Of a stretch of DNA of 64,000 nt, positions 41,232 to 53,296 are shown piece after piece (within the stretch, counting starts at the first letter, position 1; the number at the start of each line of letters is the position of its first letter). Location of the stretch: NCBI GenBank assembly GCA_022419385.1, contig JAJUBI010000003.1, forward strand, positions 3,596,001-3,660,000, written 5' to 3'. A program made the translations under genes and the position numbers. This stretch comes from Paraconiothyrium sp. Pb-2020 (Eukaryota > Ascomycota > Dothideomycetes > Pleosporales > Didymosphaeriaceae). Under the pieces are notes generated by a model, which was given only the letters and a program-made list of their open reading frames with translations, had not been told where the DNA came from and ran no database searches.

Positions 41232-44200
41232 ATGGCCCATCCATCAACTTCGATAGGGGAGGAGTGGACAGATACTGTCTCAGGTTTAAAAATTCCGGCG
41301 ACAACATACTCTTCTCTTCCCAACACAGCCAGACCAAGTCGGTTTCCGCGATTAAGCCGTCCTGTTCCGACGATGCGCTCGGAATACGATGTTGTAGTCG
41401 TTGGATCAGGCTATGGCGCGGGTGTGGCAGCCAGTCGAATGGCGCGGGCAGGAAAGCAAGTCGCAGTGCTAGAGATTGGGGAAGAGAAATGGCGTGAGTG
41501 CATATATTCTGCATTTTTCCTACAGTGACGATCTAAGCTAACCATGGTATGTTTGTGTACCTTTAGCGGGCGAATATCCAAGTTGTTTGAAGGATGCAGC
41601 GCATGAGTTTCATGTCTCTGGGAACGCGGGAAGGGATGGGGGGAAACTGCTGGATCTCGAGTGGGGAAAGAGGACAGGATTGTACCATCTAGTGCTTGGA
41701 GAGGGACAGAACGTCTTCGTGGGTAGTGGACTTGGAGGAACGTCTTTACTCAACGCGAATGTGTTTCTGCCTGTAGATGAGCGGACACTTGAACTCAGGG
41801 CATGGCCACCCGAGATTCGCAAGCATCCAGGCTCACTGGATCCATGTATGGCTGCCCTTATCACCAGGAGTTGAAGGATCTCGAACTGACCTGAAACTAG
41901 ATTACGAACGCGCAGCTAAAATGCTCACCCCAAAGCCGTACCCCGAAACGTATCCTCCTCTAAAAAAGCTTCAGGCCCTCCAAAAGCAAGCCAAAGCCAT
42001 GGGACAGGAGCATAACTTCTCACACGTTCCACAGACGACGTTTTTCCATGCCGGCAAGAACAAGGCTGGTGTGGATATGAAAGCGTCCACTGGGTCTGGG
42101 CAAGACTGTACGGGAGTAAATGATGGGTCGAAGAACACAGTTCTAGTGACGTACCTTGCGGATGCATGGAACTGGGGCGCAGAAATCTTCTGTGAATGTG
42201 AAGTCCGATACGTGGAGAAGGCAGGGGACGGAAACGGTTACATTGTGTGCTTTGCTTGGCATGGGGCAGGCAGAGGAAAGTTTGAAGAAGCCCATCTAGA
42301 GAAGTTGATGTGGATCCGAGCTGTAAGTGCTTCCCATTCATATGATTGCTGCCACTTTCTAAGCTGACTGCCTTCTAGAAAGAACTTTGCATTCTTGGTG
42401 CCGGCGCCTTGGGTACTACTTCCATTCTACTCCGGTCACAGAAACATGGGCTCCAGGTTTCACCCTTACTAGGTCAAAAATTGTCCGGCAATGGGGATAT
42501 CCTAAACTTCGCATACAACACTAATGAAATTATCAATGGCATAGGCACAGAGACACCAGATCCGTCGAATCCTCCTGGTCCGACCATCACTGGTGTTATC
42601 GATGCTCGCGACTCCAGGACTTCGCCCAATGTACTGGATGGCTACGTCATCGAGGAAGGCGCGATACCATCAGCTTTAGCGCCAGTCATTCAGAATCTTT
42701 TGGAGACCATACCAGGAAAAGGCACCCCAAAGCTCGGGTGGTATGAAGTGCTAAGGCACGTTTTTTCGAGGTTGAAAAGCAGGGCCTTTGGACCGTATGC
42801 TGTCGGTGGAAGCGTTAACAGGACACAAACGTATCTTGTCATGTCACACGACAGTAACGAGGCGATCCTAACAATGACGGGCGATAAGCCATATCTGCAG
42901 TTCACTGGTGTCGGGAAGACGCAGCGAGTTAAGCAGATGAGAGAGGTGCTCAAAACGGCATCCAACGCAATTGGGGGTGCACTCATTGATGCGCCTTTCT
43001 ATGCTAGTAACAAAGAGCAGATTACTGTGCATCCCTTAGGTGGTACCATTATGAGTTCTGATGGTACTGGACGGCGAGGTGCTGTGGACCATATGGGTCG
43101 ACTCTTTGTTGGAGAAGGAACTGAAGTCCATCATGGCTTATTATGTGTTGATGCCGCTGTGATCCCGACAGCATTGGGTGAGTACGGCCCTTAATCTGGA
43201 TAGCCGATCGATTACTTAAGCTTATGGTGACTATAGGTGTGAACCCTTTTGCCACTATTACTGCTCTTGCAGAGAGAACTTGCGATATGTTGCTTCATGA
43301 GAAACAATGGCCAGTTGATGAGGCCGAGAATGAGACGATCGATGTATTTGGAAAACCCAAAGTATGCCACACCATTGAGCCAGGCCTTTCTCACTACGAT
43401 GGGTTGCAGGCAGATAGCGCTGGCGTTCGATTCACCGAAGTCATGGATGGATACATCCATATTGGCGGCAACATAGCCGACTTCGACGTTGCTCATAACG
43501 TAGCTAAAGGTGCAGCCAGCTCAGCGAGTCTGTATATTACCGTTGATACGTTCCGTTTGGACAACCTCACAACACTTTCCGACAATGCTTCGATTGCGAC
43601 GGGAACGTTCTCTTGCGGCGCACTATCGCAACTACCCTTCATGGTCCTACGTGGTCAAGTTCAATTCTTCACTATTGACGATCAAATATCGGATGGGACC
43701 AATCTTGTCTACAAGCTCACTTTTTTGAGCGCTGAAGGCATCACGTATTTGCTCCATGGTTACAAGAACGTGGATTCTGCGATGGCCTTTTCTGCTTCGA
43801 AGACTTGGAAAGCGACGACGACTCTATACACGACCATCACTCATACTGACGGGACATTAGCCGGACGAGGAATCTTGCGGATCTCGTGGCGCAATTTTGT
43901 CGACGAGGTGCGAAGTTTTGGATCCCCTGCTCGTAATAAAGGCGTTCGAGGTACCATCTCAGCACCTTTTCGGTTTCTCATACAGTTCGCAAAGAAGACG
44001 GCAGAGTACTTCTTTAGTCCGCTCCGACCTCTTCAGTTTCCGGACAAGTCAACTTCAGGTTACTTACCAAAAGCCCTGCCCGCCAGGATTGTGGATTTGA
44101 CGGCCGAAGACGGTGTTCAAACTGTTATGAAAGTTTGGCAGCCGCCATCCGGAACTACCAGACGCAGCATGCCAATTCTTTTCGTACCTGGCGCCTCGGT

Positions 44201-45296
44201 AGATGACCAGATCTTCTCACTACCGACTATCCAAGTCAACGCCATTGACTATTTCACTGGGCTGGGGTACACTTGTTACGTCTCTACCTTGCGTTTCGGC
44301 ATTTCACCTGCAGCTCAAGTAGGGTACACTGCGTACGATGCTAGAGTCGATGTCAAAGCGGCGATGGATTATATACGGGAAGAAGAGAGTGGCAAGAAGT
44401 TTTATGTCGTCTGCCACTGTTTAGGAAGCATTGCCACAGGAATGGCGCTGTTAACGGGCACAGTCGATGCTGAATGGATCCAAGGCATGACGGCGAGTCA
44501 GGTGTTCACGCATCTTCGGTTTGGAGAGATAAACAACATCAAGTCCCGAACGCAAGCGCTTGAAATACTTTACAAAGTAAGCACACTTGCAGTACTAGGT
44601 CAGAATTTTGAGTACAACGCTTTTGTATTGCCTATTCTGGTATCCACTGTACTCAAACTTTTGACGTAGCGCTGTAGTTCAACAAAATCTCTGCCTAGAA
44701 GTCAACTAACTCTTCCCTTTCAGACCTTGGCAGGCCCATGGTTCCCAACCGACTCCTCACCAACTTCACCCATCTTCCAACGTTTAGTCGACCAAGTCCT
44801 CCGCCTCTACCCCGTTGGTACGTGCGGCGAACTCTGCAATTCGACTGTCTGTCACCGCGGCAGTCTCGTCTTCGGCCGCTTATGGACTCACGCCAACCTC
44901 AACCATGCCACGCACAATCATCTCAGCAACTTCTTTGGCGGCATCCATATGTCATTTCTGTCACATCTCACACGCATGGGTTCTACTCCTCCACACCATA
45001 CCCGCAGCAGCCCACCTGAATTCAGAGACCTGCTCACAGAACCAGGCACCATAGACAGATTGAAGGGCCTGAAAATACAATTCTTGAGTGGAGGCGCAAA
45101 CGTAGTGTTCGATCCTTGGAGTACGAGCGAGAGCTACGATTTGTTGACGCATGAGTTTGGGACTGAAGACTATGAGAGGGTGGTTGTGGCAGGGTACGGG
45201 CATCTGGATAGCTGGATGGGGAAAGATAGTTCGAGAGATATTTTCCCTAGGGTGAGAGGGCATGTGGAGACATGCGAAGATGCAAATCAGGTGTAA
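41232..45296 (+). CDS. Cholesterol-oxidase-like GMC flavoprotein fused to an alpha/beta hydrolase
   Basis: Six exons (41232-41493, 41567-41845, 41901-42322, 42379-43177, 43237-44576, 44724-45296) with matching phases give 1224 residues. The FAD-binding glycine motif GSGYGAG lies near residue 57. The bipartite GMC signature follows (GEGQNVFVGSGLGGTSLLNAN near 140 and ITVHPLGG...VDAAVIPTALGVNPFATITALAER near 550-600), as in cholesterol oxidases. Then comes a beta-rich linker domain (about 640-800). The alpha/beta hydrolase part begins near 870 (ILFVPGASVDDQIF). Its nucleophile elbow reads CHCLGS, with Cys near residue 982 in place of the usual Ser, and a late GYGHLDSWMG carries the likely His. 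Sterol or long-chain alcohol oxidation coupled to ester hydrolysis is a reasonable inference. No signal peptide is visible. Confidence 0.85.
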
Positions 45297-45734
45297 ACGA
45301 GGCGGGCGATGCCTTGGTCGAGCTTGATCAATCGGTCAGAATGGCTGAACTCTGCTTGGAGTATTTAGATTTCTAGGGCGTTTCCTAAAGCCAGGTGTCT
45401 CATGGGTCCTTAGGTTTGCACAGGCATTGAGAAAGTTCATTAATTTATAGAGCTTGACTGTGAGGTCTGCCTGAAACTGTAAGCCTTGCAAATGACTGAA
45501 CGCGAAGGAACGAGGTCAAATACAAACGGTATTAGGTATTAGATTATGTATCGCTCGCTGTACACCTCGGCACTGAAGAAACCACAAGAAACGAAAATGG
45601 GATATGCCACTTTCAAAGCAAATGATTGCCAAACGCAATTCATTGCTCGCAAACCCACTGCAATGCTTCGAGATATTACAAGATCGCTGCAGCCTCGAGT
45701 GTCAACAAGGACTCTCCGCACTCCTCCACTCTCT
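45297..45734. other. Intergenic region between convergent genes
   Basis: About 440 bp of 3' flank from both neighbours. Nothing else is seen. Confidence 0.5.
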
Positions 45735-46684
45735 TCAACAACACCCTCTCCGCCTCCCAGTACTTCCGCTTAATCTAAATACTTCTTCCCACTCTCTTAG
45801 CTGGCCGCCGCCACCGCCTCGTCTCCCACCTCGACTTCTGATACTCTCGTTCCCGTCATCAGCACCCCACCCTCCCATGTCTCCATACTGAATTCCACTC
45901 TGTGGATCATCCGGGTCGATCTCTCCTAGCTCGATCTTTGTGAGAATCATCCTCGCCAGCCGGTTGAACAGCTCATCCACATTCTCACCCGAGAAAGCAG
46001 ATACCTCGACAGCAACAGGAATCCCATTCTGCCCCGCCCAGCGGCTCGCCGTGTCGAAGGGAACTTCGCGACCCTCAGGCGCGATCGTGGCTTTAGAATG
46101 ATTCAGCGCAGGTATTGTTGAACGCGAGGAAACGGAAGCAGCTGCTGAGTCGGGGCCGTCGCTATTAAAACTGCTCGCGTACGAGTGCGAACTCCCGCCA
46201 ATCCTTCCCCCTCCTTCCTCCGCAACATCCATCTTGTTCCCCGCGAGTATCATCGTGCAGTCCGGGCTCGCTAGGGCGCGCACATCTTCCATGTATGTCC
46301 TCAACCCTTCGAACGACCGCCAGCTCGAGACGTCGTAGACTAATATCGCGCCGGCCGCGCCGCGGTAGTAGGATCTAGAAACCGAGCGGAAGCGTTCTGT
46401 GCCAGCCGTGTCCCAAAGCTGTAGCTTTATTCGCTTACGGGTGCCGCGAGAGGGGTCGCGCGGGTGAATGTGCACGATTTTAGAGGCGAATTCCACACCG
46501 ATGGTTTGCGAGGAGAGGATTTTCCAGGATGAGTTGATGAAGCGGTGGAGCATGCAGGACCTTTTGTCGTGTCAGCGCACTCTTTTTCTAGAACTGGGAG
46601 GAAGAGAGTGACGAGAGAGAGGGAGGCATACTTTCCAGCACCGCTTGGCCCTAATAGTATAACTTTCGCAAGGTAATCATACAT
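45735..46684 (-). CDS. Rab GTPase, Rab4/Ypt4-like, with a serine-rich insert
   Basis: Two exons, 46684-46632 and 46560-45735, give 292 residues. The intron splits the P-loop: GPSGAGK is completed only after splicing (AA|G). WDTAGTERF (G3), AGNKMD (G4) and VEVSAFSGEN (G5) are intact, and the effector region is SSQTIGVEFASK. The C-terminus ends GCC, a double geranylgeranylation signal. Rab4-type proteins control recycling from early endosomes. A Ser/Gly-rich insert of about 50 residues lies between G4 and G5 where other Rabs have about 25, and a Gly/Arg-rich tail follows the fold, making it much longer than the usual 205-220 residues. The assignment to Rab4 over Rab2/14 is tentative. Confidence 0.85.
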
Positions 46685-48193
46685 GGTACCCAGCTCCTGC
46701 AGACTTCTTTAGCAAGGCATCTTCCCCGCGTAATTGTCCCGTACCTACTCTCGCCGTCTCCTCGCCGCTCCTACTCGATGCATTGCTTTCCTTCCGGGGC
46801 CGGCCCATAATATGAATTCGCAACGCAAGGCCGTTACGCGGGACTGATAGGTAAAGTAAGTCGGGGAGAACGCAAGGACGTATATTCGCGCTCAAAGATA
46901 GGTTACACAAAACGCGCGGTAGGTGCGCCGCAAAGGCGACTGTTGGTGTGGTGCTGTGTTGTTCAAGGCTTGGCCCGGTGTCTTATCGATGGCACCTTCG
47001 GCAGCTAGCGAACCGCGGTTCAGGGTTCCGTCACGCCCGCGTAGGGTTCACCAAGAGGTCGGTACAGGTGTTGAAGGTACCTTCGTAATCATAACTACGT
47101 ATTCAAAGGTTATTTTGCGCTTGTTTGAAGGTTTAGTTCGTCGATGAATTCAAATGTGTGACTTTGCTCCATTAGGGCCCGATATGCTATACTACGCGGC
47201 AGCGAAAGCTTATCTGGGAAGCTTAGAGAGGCTGAACAGAAACACTGTGTACTTGCTTTGCTCTCCTGCGCGTGACGTATGTTGAATGATCAAAACAAAA
47301 GCTGCTTTCTCAACGAATCTTGCTGAAATCGTGTCCATCGGCATGATTCCGATAGCGCAAGGCAAGTTGCCAGATGCAACACGTACGGGTCCTCCGCTTC
47401 AGTGCTCGGATACCCAGCACGTTCAAAGTCTCAACTTGCATCGTCTCGTTCACCAACCCACGAGGGAGCTCTTGGCAAGTGATGCTGTAGAAATGCAATA
47501 ACGGTGTAAGGCTGAGAGTGGGCTTGACGGTCATTTATTACAAGCTCGAGATCAGGAAAGAAGACGTCCTCATACAGAATGTTGTCGTTGCCTCTGAGAA
47601 TTCGCCATGACATTCTGATGAGGTTGATCTATCTGGCTAGCGCCCCGATTCAAACCTCTGCTTGCTAGCGGTACAACGTCATCACACGCCAGGGTTTCGC
47701 GGCAACACCGATTGCACACACGACGACACTTTTTTCGGTCCTTTCAGACACTCCAGCCTCGTTGTACCAGTGAAGAAATCTTCGACCTCCACTAACACTT
47801 CAGAAGACGATTGTTGCGGGACCGGAAGCGCGATGAAGCCGGCAAGACCGGTCTCAGACCGTCAACGTCACTGCTACGATAGCACTTCATGGATGGGGCC
47901 AGACATGGTCGCGTGCCCTCGGACAAAATCTCCAGAGTTCCTGCGTTAGTGGCGCCCCACGCCTCGCCCCACGCCTGCGTGGGCTTATTTTCTATTTCGT
48001 CACTCGTGTGTCTCTTCCTCTTGTTCCGCTGTCGCGTGCGAACATACTGTCTCTTTCTTAGCATCAATATACTCAGTCACTCTCAGCTACCGTTCTTGAA
48101 TCCCATTGTGAAGGCTGGATTTTCACTCTGTCGCTCTCACAACTTTCTAGATCTCTCATTAGGCGCCTGCCTCGCAGGGCACCTGTGTCGAAT
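46685..48193. other. Divergent promoter region of the Rab and PAF-acetylhydrolase-like genes
   Basis: 1.5 kb. Short frames occur on both strands (for example minus 47431-47613, 60 codons), none recognised. No tRNA or repeat was found. Confidence 0.45.
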
Positions 48194-49782
48194 ATGACCT
48201 GGCTGCATAAAATTAATCCGACGCCGTCGTTCCCAGCATATACGGGGCCGTACAAAGTCGGGTCGGTGGATGTGGAAGTGCCAACAAGTCAGCTGGAGGC
48301 CCCTGGACGGTCGGACAGCCCGTGTACCAGTCTGTCTACGGTTTCATTCCGCGTATTTTACCCTGCACGGCCAGAAAGCGAGCAGAAGGGCGTTCGATGG
48401 ATACCCAGCCCTCAGAAGGATGTTGTGAGTGCTTATGCGAAGTTCCTGGGCGCCGGGAATGCAATGGCAGGTTTGTTTGCGTGAGTGAACGCAATCTCAA
48501 GAGATTTTCTGGAGACTGGCTGACTTGGTTTAGGACGCTCCCACAATTATTGTACTACGTCACGGTTCCCGTACACGACAACGCCGATATTCTCGAGCCA
48601 CCGACCGAATCGAAACGTTGGCCCGTAACGATGTTTTCACACGGTCTTGGAGGGTCTAGGAATGCATATTCGCATATCTGTGGCTCGCTAGCAAGTCACG
48701 GTGTTGTGGTTGTTGCACCGGAACACAGAGACGGAAGCTGTCCGATCTCGTTTGTCCACACACCAGAAGCGACGGAAAAGATGAAGAGGATAGAATACAG
48801 AAAGGTGCCCCACAAGGCGTCCAAGGAGGTATACGAGGCACGAGACGAGCAGCTCCAGATACGACTGTGGGAGCTCGGCTTGATTCACGATGCTCTCCTC
48901 AAGATCGACAACAGGATACCTCTCAAGAACGTTGCGGAAGACCAGAAAAGAACAGGCGGGAAGGACATGCTTACAATGTTCTCCCACTTACTAGATGTTC
49001 ACGAGCCAGGCAAGATCTCCTTCGCTGGTCACTCTTTCGGCGGAGCGACAACAGTCCAATTCGTCAAGTCAGTTTATTACCACAACGCAACAGATCTCAA
49101 GTCTTTTCGCCCACTCTTTACGCCTGCGGAAAACTCGAGTATCGTTCGCCAAATTACCCCTCAGACGCCTGTTATGCTCCTCGATTTGTGGACACTACCC
49201 ATCCAGAGCCCGACAACGTCTTGGCTTCGCAATAAACCCTTGCCGTGCTACGATTCACCAGCCGGTGGCTCAAACTTGCTTGCTATTCTCTCAGAGGCAT
49301 TCTATAAATGGTCGTCCAATCTAAATGACACGAAGCGCATCGTCTCCAAGCCGACAGGCTCCGCTGTCAAGTACCCCAATCAGCCAGGCCCGCACATCTT
49401 CTACCCGACGGCCTCGGCGCATCTCTCGCAGTCCGACTTTGGTGTTCTCTTTCCATGGATCACGACCAAAGTTTTTGGTGCGAAGGAGCCGGAGCGGGTA
49501 CTCCGCCTGAATGCGCGTGCTATGCTGCAAATCATGCGTAATGCTAATATTGAAGTTGCAGCGACCAGTAAAGAGGACATGGAGTTGCAAGATGTTCAAG
49601 GATTAGAAAAGGGGTTGCCTCAGGATGAGAAGATCTTGAGTCATGTGGAGGACTCCATACGAGGTTGGATTAGCCTAGGCACGGAGCTGCATGGGGAAAA
49701 GAGCGCGGTGGAGAAGGGGCCTGGAGACGCAATGGTGGAGGGAGAGGTTTTAGGGCAGGTGGTGAGCAACGAAGAACGGTAG
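48194..49782 (+). CDS. Platelet-activating-factor acetylhydrolase-like phospholipase
   Basis: Two exons, 48194-48480 and 48534-49782, give 511 residues. The intron (GTGAGT..TAG) joins AGLF-ATLPQLLYYVTVPVHDNADI. The oxyanion region is FSHGLGGSRNAYSHICGSLASHGVVVVAPEHRDGS (about 125-160). The nucleophile is the Ser of SFAGHSFGGATTVQF (about 262), the acid is probably the Asp of LLDLWTLP, and the His is in FYPTASAHLSQSDFGVLFPW. This is the plasma/type II PAF-AH family (alpha/beta hydrolase), which removes short or oxidised acyl chains from phospholipids. There is no signal peptide, so it is probably intracellular. The C-terminal 60 residues are extra and charged. Confidence 0.88.
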
Positions 49783-50600
49783 GCGATGGTCTAAGGTCTT
49801 GTATATCTTTGGCGTGGCGCTGGTTTTCGTTTGTACATGGCCAACATGGCGTTGTCGGTAGGTTTGCATGGTTGGGCGTTTGTCTTTAGAGTTGGTAACA
49901 GTAAATAGAGACGAGCAATGATACGATCACATCAACATCAATGATCCAATACATAGGTTCAAGAGTACAACTCTGTGGTTTTACGAAAAGCGCCCGCGCG
50001 AGCACTCGCTCACGAAAGCGCGCCGGTGGCCCGTGCGCGGCCGTCGCTCCTACTCGTACATTTAGAAAGAGCGACACCTCGCTGTCTCCACCTTATAAGC
50101 CTGACCGTCGCCGGCCGAGACCTTCGCTCTCTATCACTACACACCTACTCTGGCCATTTAGCTCAACTTCTTCACATTAATTGATTGCCTCCACTGCTCC
50201 AAAGTTGAGCGGAGTCAAGTGCACTAGCTGCCATTAGGACCACCTTACTCGCTATTGGTAGCTCGTGCAAACTCGCCGCCACCCGACTCACACTGCTACA
50301 ACCTGAACAAAGAGTTGACTCATATATGGTTTGGAGGTATCGAAATCTGTGGTATCGTTCCTACGACCTAAGGTGTGGCCACTCTGTCATTGCAGACCTA
50401 GGCTACGTTATCTTAGGAAGGCGCCACGGCGGGCAAACAGCCATCTTGACGATTTGCAAACGACTCCCCTGCGCTATCACGACACATAGTGCTCGTCACC
50501 TCAAGGCACCATAGTCGCTATCCTGTTTACTCTCACCCACCACTCTGTCCTTCAGATGCCCTGGCTTTACGTTATCTAGCCTGGATCAACACAAGACAAC
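49783..50600. other. Intergenic region, promoter of the SRA-YDG gene
   Basis: About 820 bp. No gene or distinctive motif was seen. Confidence 0.5.
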
Positions 50601-52145
50601 ATGAGCGGCAAGAACGAAGCTTCGTTCGACATTCCGAAGTGGCTACTTGATTGGCAAGCCGAAGCTTCAGCTCAGTACCCTGACTTTTCCTTGTCAGATG
50701 AGTTCCAGAAGATTTACGAGGCGAAGGCCCGTGGTGAAGACCCGTTGAAGACAGTCTATCACATATCGGACGAGGACCTTGAAAAACACTCCATGTGTAA
50801 AGAGGTAGTGATTCGGAGGACCAGAGCTGAGGACAGTGGGGTCCGATCACGTGTGCACGAAGAGCAGCGGTCGTCCGTGAGCGACGAAGTTGGAGACGAT
50901 GAAGCTCGCAATGCAAGACGGCTCGCAAAGATGCAAAACAGAAAAGCCTCGCAACCCTCCGTTAACGATCCTAAGGCTGGTGAAGCTCGCAGGCCCTCAT
51001 CAGCTGGGATATCAGCAACTGAGGTAATAATGACTGAAATTAAGACTGAGTATAAACCGAAGGCGCCACCTAACTGGTATGTTTCTCTCACTTCTTTCCC
51101 ACGCTTTGTGATCGTGAGTGACAGAATTTGACCGACTAACGCGGCTGTTAGGCTCAAAGCAATCTTGACCACCTCACTGAATCGAGAGCTGAAGCGGCAG
51201 GACAAGGATCGTACCCAAGCGCTACGTGCGATTGAAGCGTTCAAGGATTGCATCCGACGTTGTGAAGACGCGACCGCCGCTGGAAAAACCGAAGCTCAGC
51301 TCGAAAAGCTCTTTGAGGAACTGCGCGATCATGTTCACAAGGCGGAGATCTGGCTCACTGGCGTTGACAAATACGTTGTGCGTAAGACAAACATGCTAAC
51401 GGTTGAGAATGGCCTTCCACGGATTTTCGCGAGCACACAAGTCCACTACCCATGGGATTTGAAGGCGGATGCCTGGCAGCTATACCTCCGCTGGTATAGG
51501 CAAGACTTCAAGCCTGACTTGTTGCGAGGCATCGTCACACGTAAAGAGAAGAATCGCGCTAGTGACAGGATTGATCCTGAATGGGCCAAGAACCCTTCCC
51601 TCATGATCAGCTCTAATTATCATGGAGAAGGCGATCTTGTTCTCGGCCAGTGGTGGCCTACGCAATTATGTGCCAAGCGGGACGGTGCTCATGGGGCTCC
51701 ACAGGGCGGTATTTGGGGCCAGAAAGGAAAGGGCGCATACTCAATCGTGCTGTCAAGTGGTGGCTATAAAGACAAAGACGACGGCGATGAGATCTGGTAT
51801 TCAGGAACTGACAACAAGAACCCGAATAACAAAGACCCAACGGAAAACACGCAGCGATTGCTTGAATCTTGTGAAGAGTTCCCGGACCAACCCGTCCGCG
51901 TTCTACGTTCGGCGCAACTTTCCGTCACAAATCCCTATCGTCCTAAATGCGGTTTGCGATACGACGGCTTGTATAAGGTGGTGGGATACGAGCTTCTGGA
52001 CAAGACGAAACAGGAACATCTGTTCAAGTTGGTTAGGTGTGAGAACCAGAATCCCATCCGGTGTGAGGAGAATGCTGCACGGCGGCCGACCAGATATGAG
52101 GAAGAAGAGTACGCCAGACTCAAGAAAGACGGGCGTTACCTGTGA
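50601..52145 (+). CDS. SRA-YDG domain protein
   Basis: Two exons, 50601-51076 and 51152-52145 (intron GTATGT..TAG), give 489 residues. The N-terminal 160 residues are charged and partly disordered, with a short helical opening (FDIPKWLLDWQAEASAQYPDF). A coiled region follows (about 160-225). The C-terminal half carries an SRA-YDG fold: a GGIWGQKGKGAYSIVLSSGGY segment, then DKDDGDEIWYSGT (about 362-380, matching the hallmark of UHRF-type proteins), and RVLRSAQLS...YDGLYKVVGYEL. SRA domains bind hemimethylated or modified cytosine. No RING, PHD, SET or nuclease domain is joined, unlike animal and plant members. The role is likely chromatin- or DNA-modification-related, by family inference. Confidence 0.82.
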
Positions 52146-53296
52146 GCATTACAGTACATGCGCGTGAACGCGTCATGGGTCGAGGTGACCATTGGACCCG
52201 CATTGTGCGAACAGGATTACGATTTTTGAAACGCTCTACAACCATACCATTCGAATATGTTCTCACACCGAGTTCCTACTTGAGCGAGGCTTGAATTGAA
52301 AGTTGGGAGTTACGGCCTTGTGGGACGATTGGGGTCACACCCTCGCCATCTTGTTCAGCTTCATAGTCCATAGCCGGCCTAAGCGTTTGGATATTACCAG
52401 ATGACCCGTTTGGAGTTTCGGACTACCCAATCTTCGCCGTCTTTGAACTTCAGGTTCCATTAGGCGAGCGATCGAAGCTGGGGTCAGGTAGTATGACAGG
52501 TTATGGTGATAGGGCCACAATGAAGAGTTCAAGATACTGAGATCTCTGTAAAATCTGCTAAAGAATACCCCGCATCGAATGTGCTGATTGCAGAGTCGCT
52601 CGATGTTCAACGGCTGCTAGTCACCGTTTTCGATGCTGTGTACTTACCCCAAGACACATCTTGGAGAGGCAGACCGCGCATCGGAACGTGTTCACTAATT
52701 CGACTCCATCCCTTCACCACGAACTTTAAATTAGCCTTATGCATACGACAGAAGCGCTGCGGGAAGTACACAGTGATATACTCTACAAGCATGTTTTGCC
52801 GACCAATATATTGACCCCTCGATGGTGACATCCTCATGTACACAGGTATGCCATCTCCATCGGTTGCAGGATCGATCCTCCCAGTCTTTACTAGCTTCTA
52901 TTAAAATGTTCGCGCTGCTCTCTAGACTCATCAAACCACGTCACACGCATGCAAGTCAACATTCCAGTGTCAGACGTCAGACGTCCGGAATGCAATCAAA
53001 GGTTTCAATGCCACGCTTGCACTCGACCAACCAAAAGGGATATCATTCTGATACACATCCCAGTGTGGTGGTTCTGATCTTCTGGAATCGCTCACACCCG
53101 CAGGTGAGTGTTGTGGTGGCGAAACATTCCTCCCTTGACGTGCTGCCCTTGCTTGGCACACTTATATACGCAACCACTTGGTATGTATGTCTCTCCTTCT
53201 CTTGCTTAGAATCTGTCGTTCATTCACCGTCTTGTAAGACTCTTCACTCGTTAGTGGGCTGCCATCACCATGGCGCCCTCTTGTCCCATCTTCACC
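52146..53296. other. Intergenic region between the SRA-YDG gene and the secreted repeat protein
   Basis: About 1.15 kb. It includes a small CAGACGT direct repeat at about 52970-52985, and otherwise nothing that can be named. Confidence 0.45.

Noticed and set aside
47640..47700. Minus-strand segment GGTTTGAATCGG resembling a tRNA B box
   Set aside because: The B box departs from the consensus, and no A box or cloverleaf arms could be paired around it.
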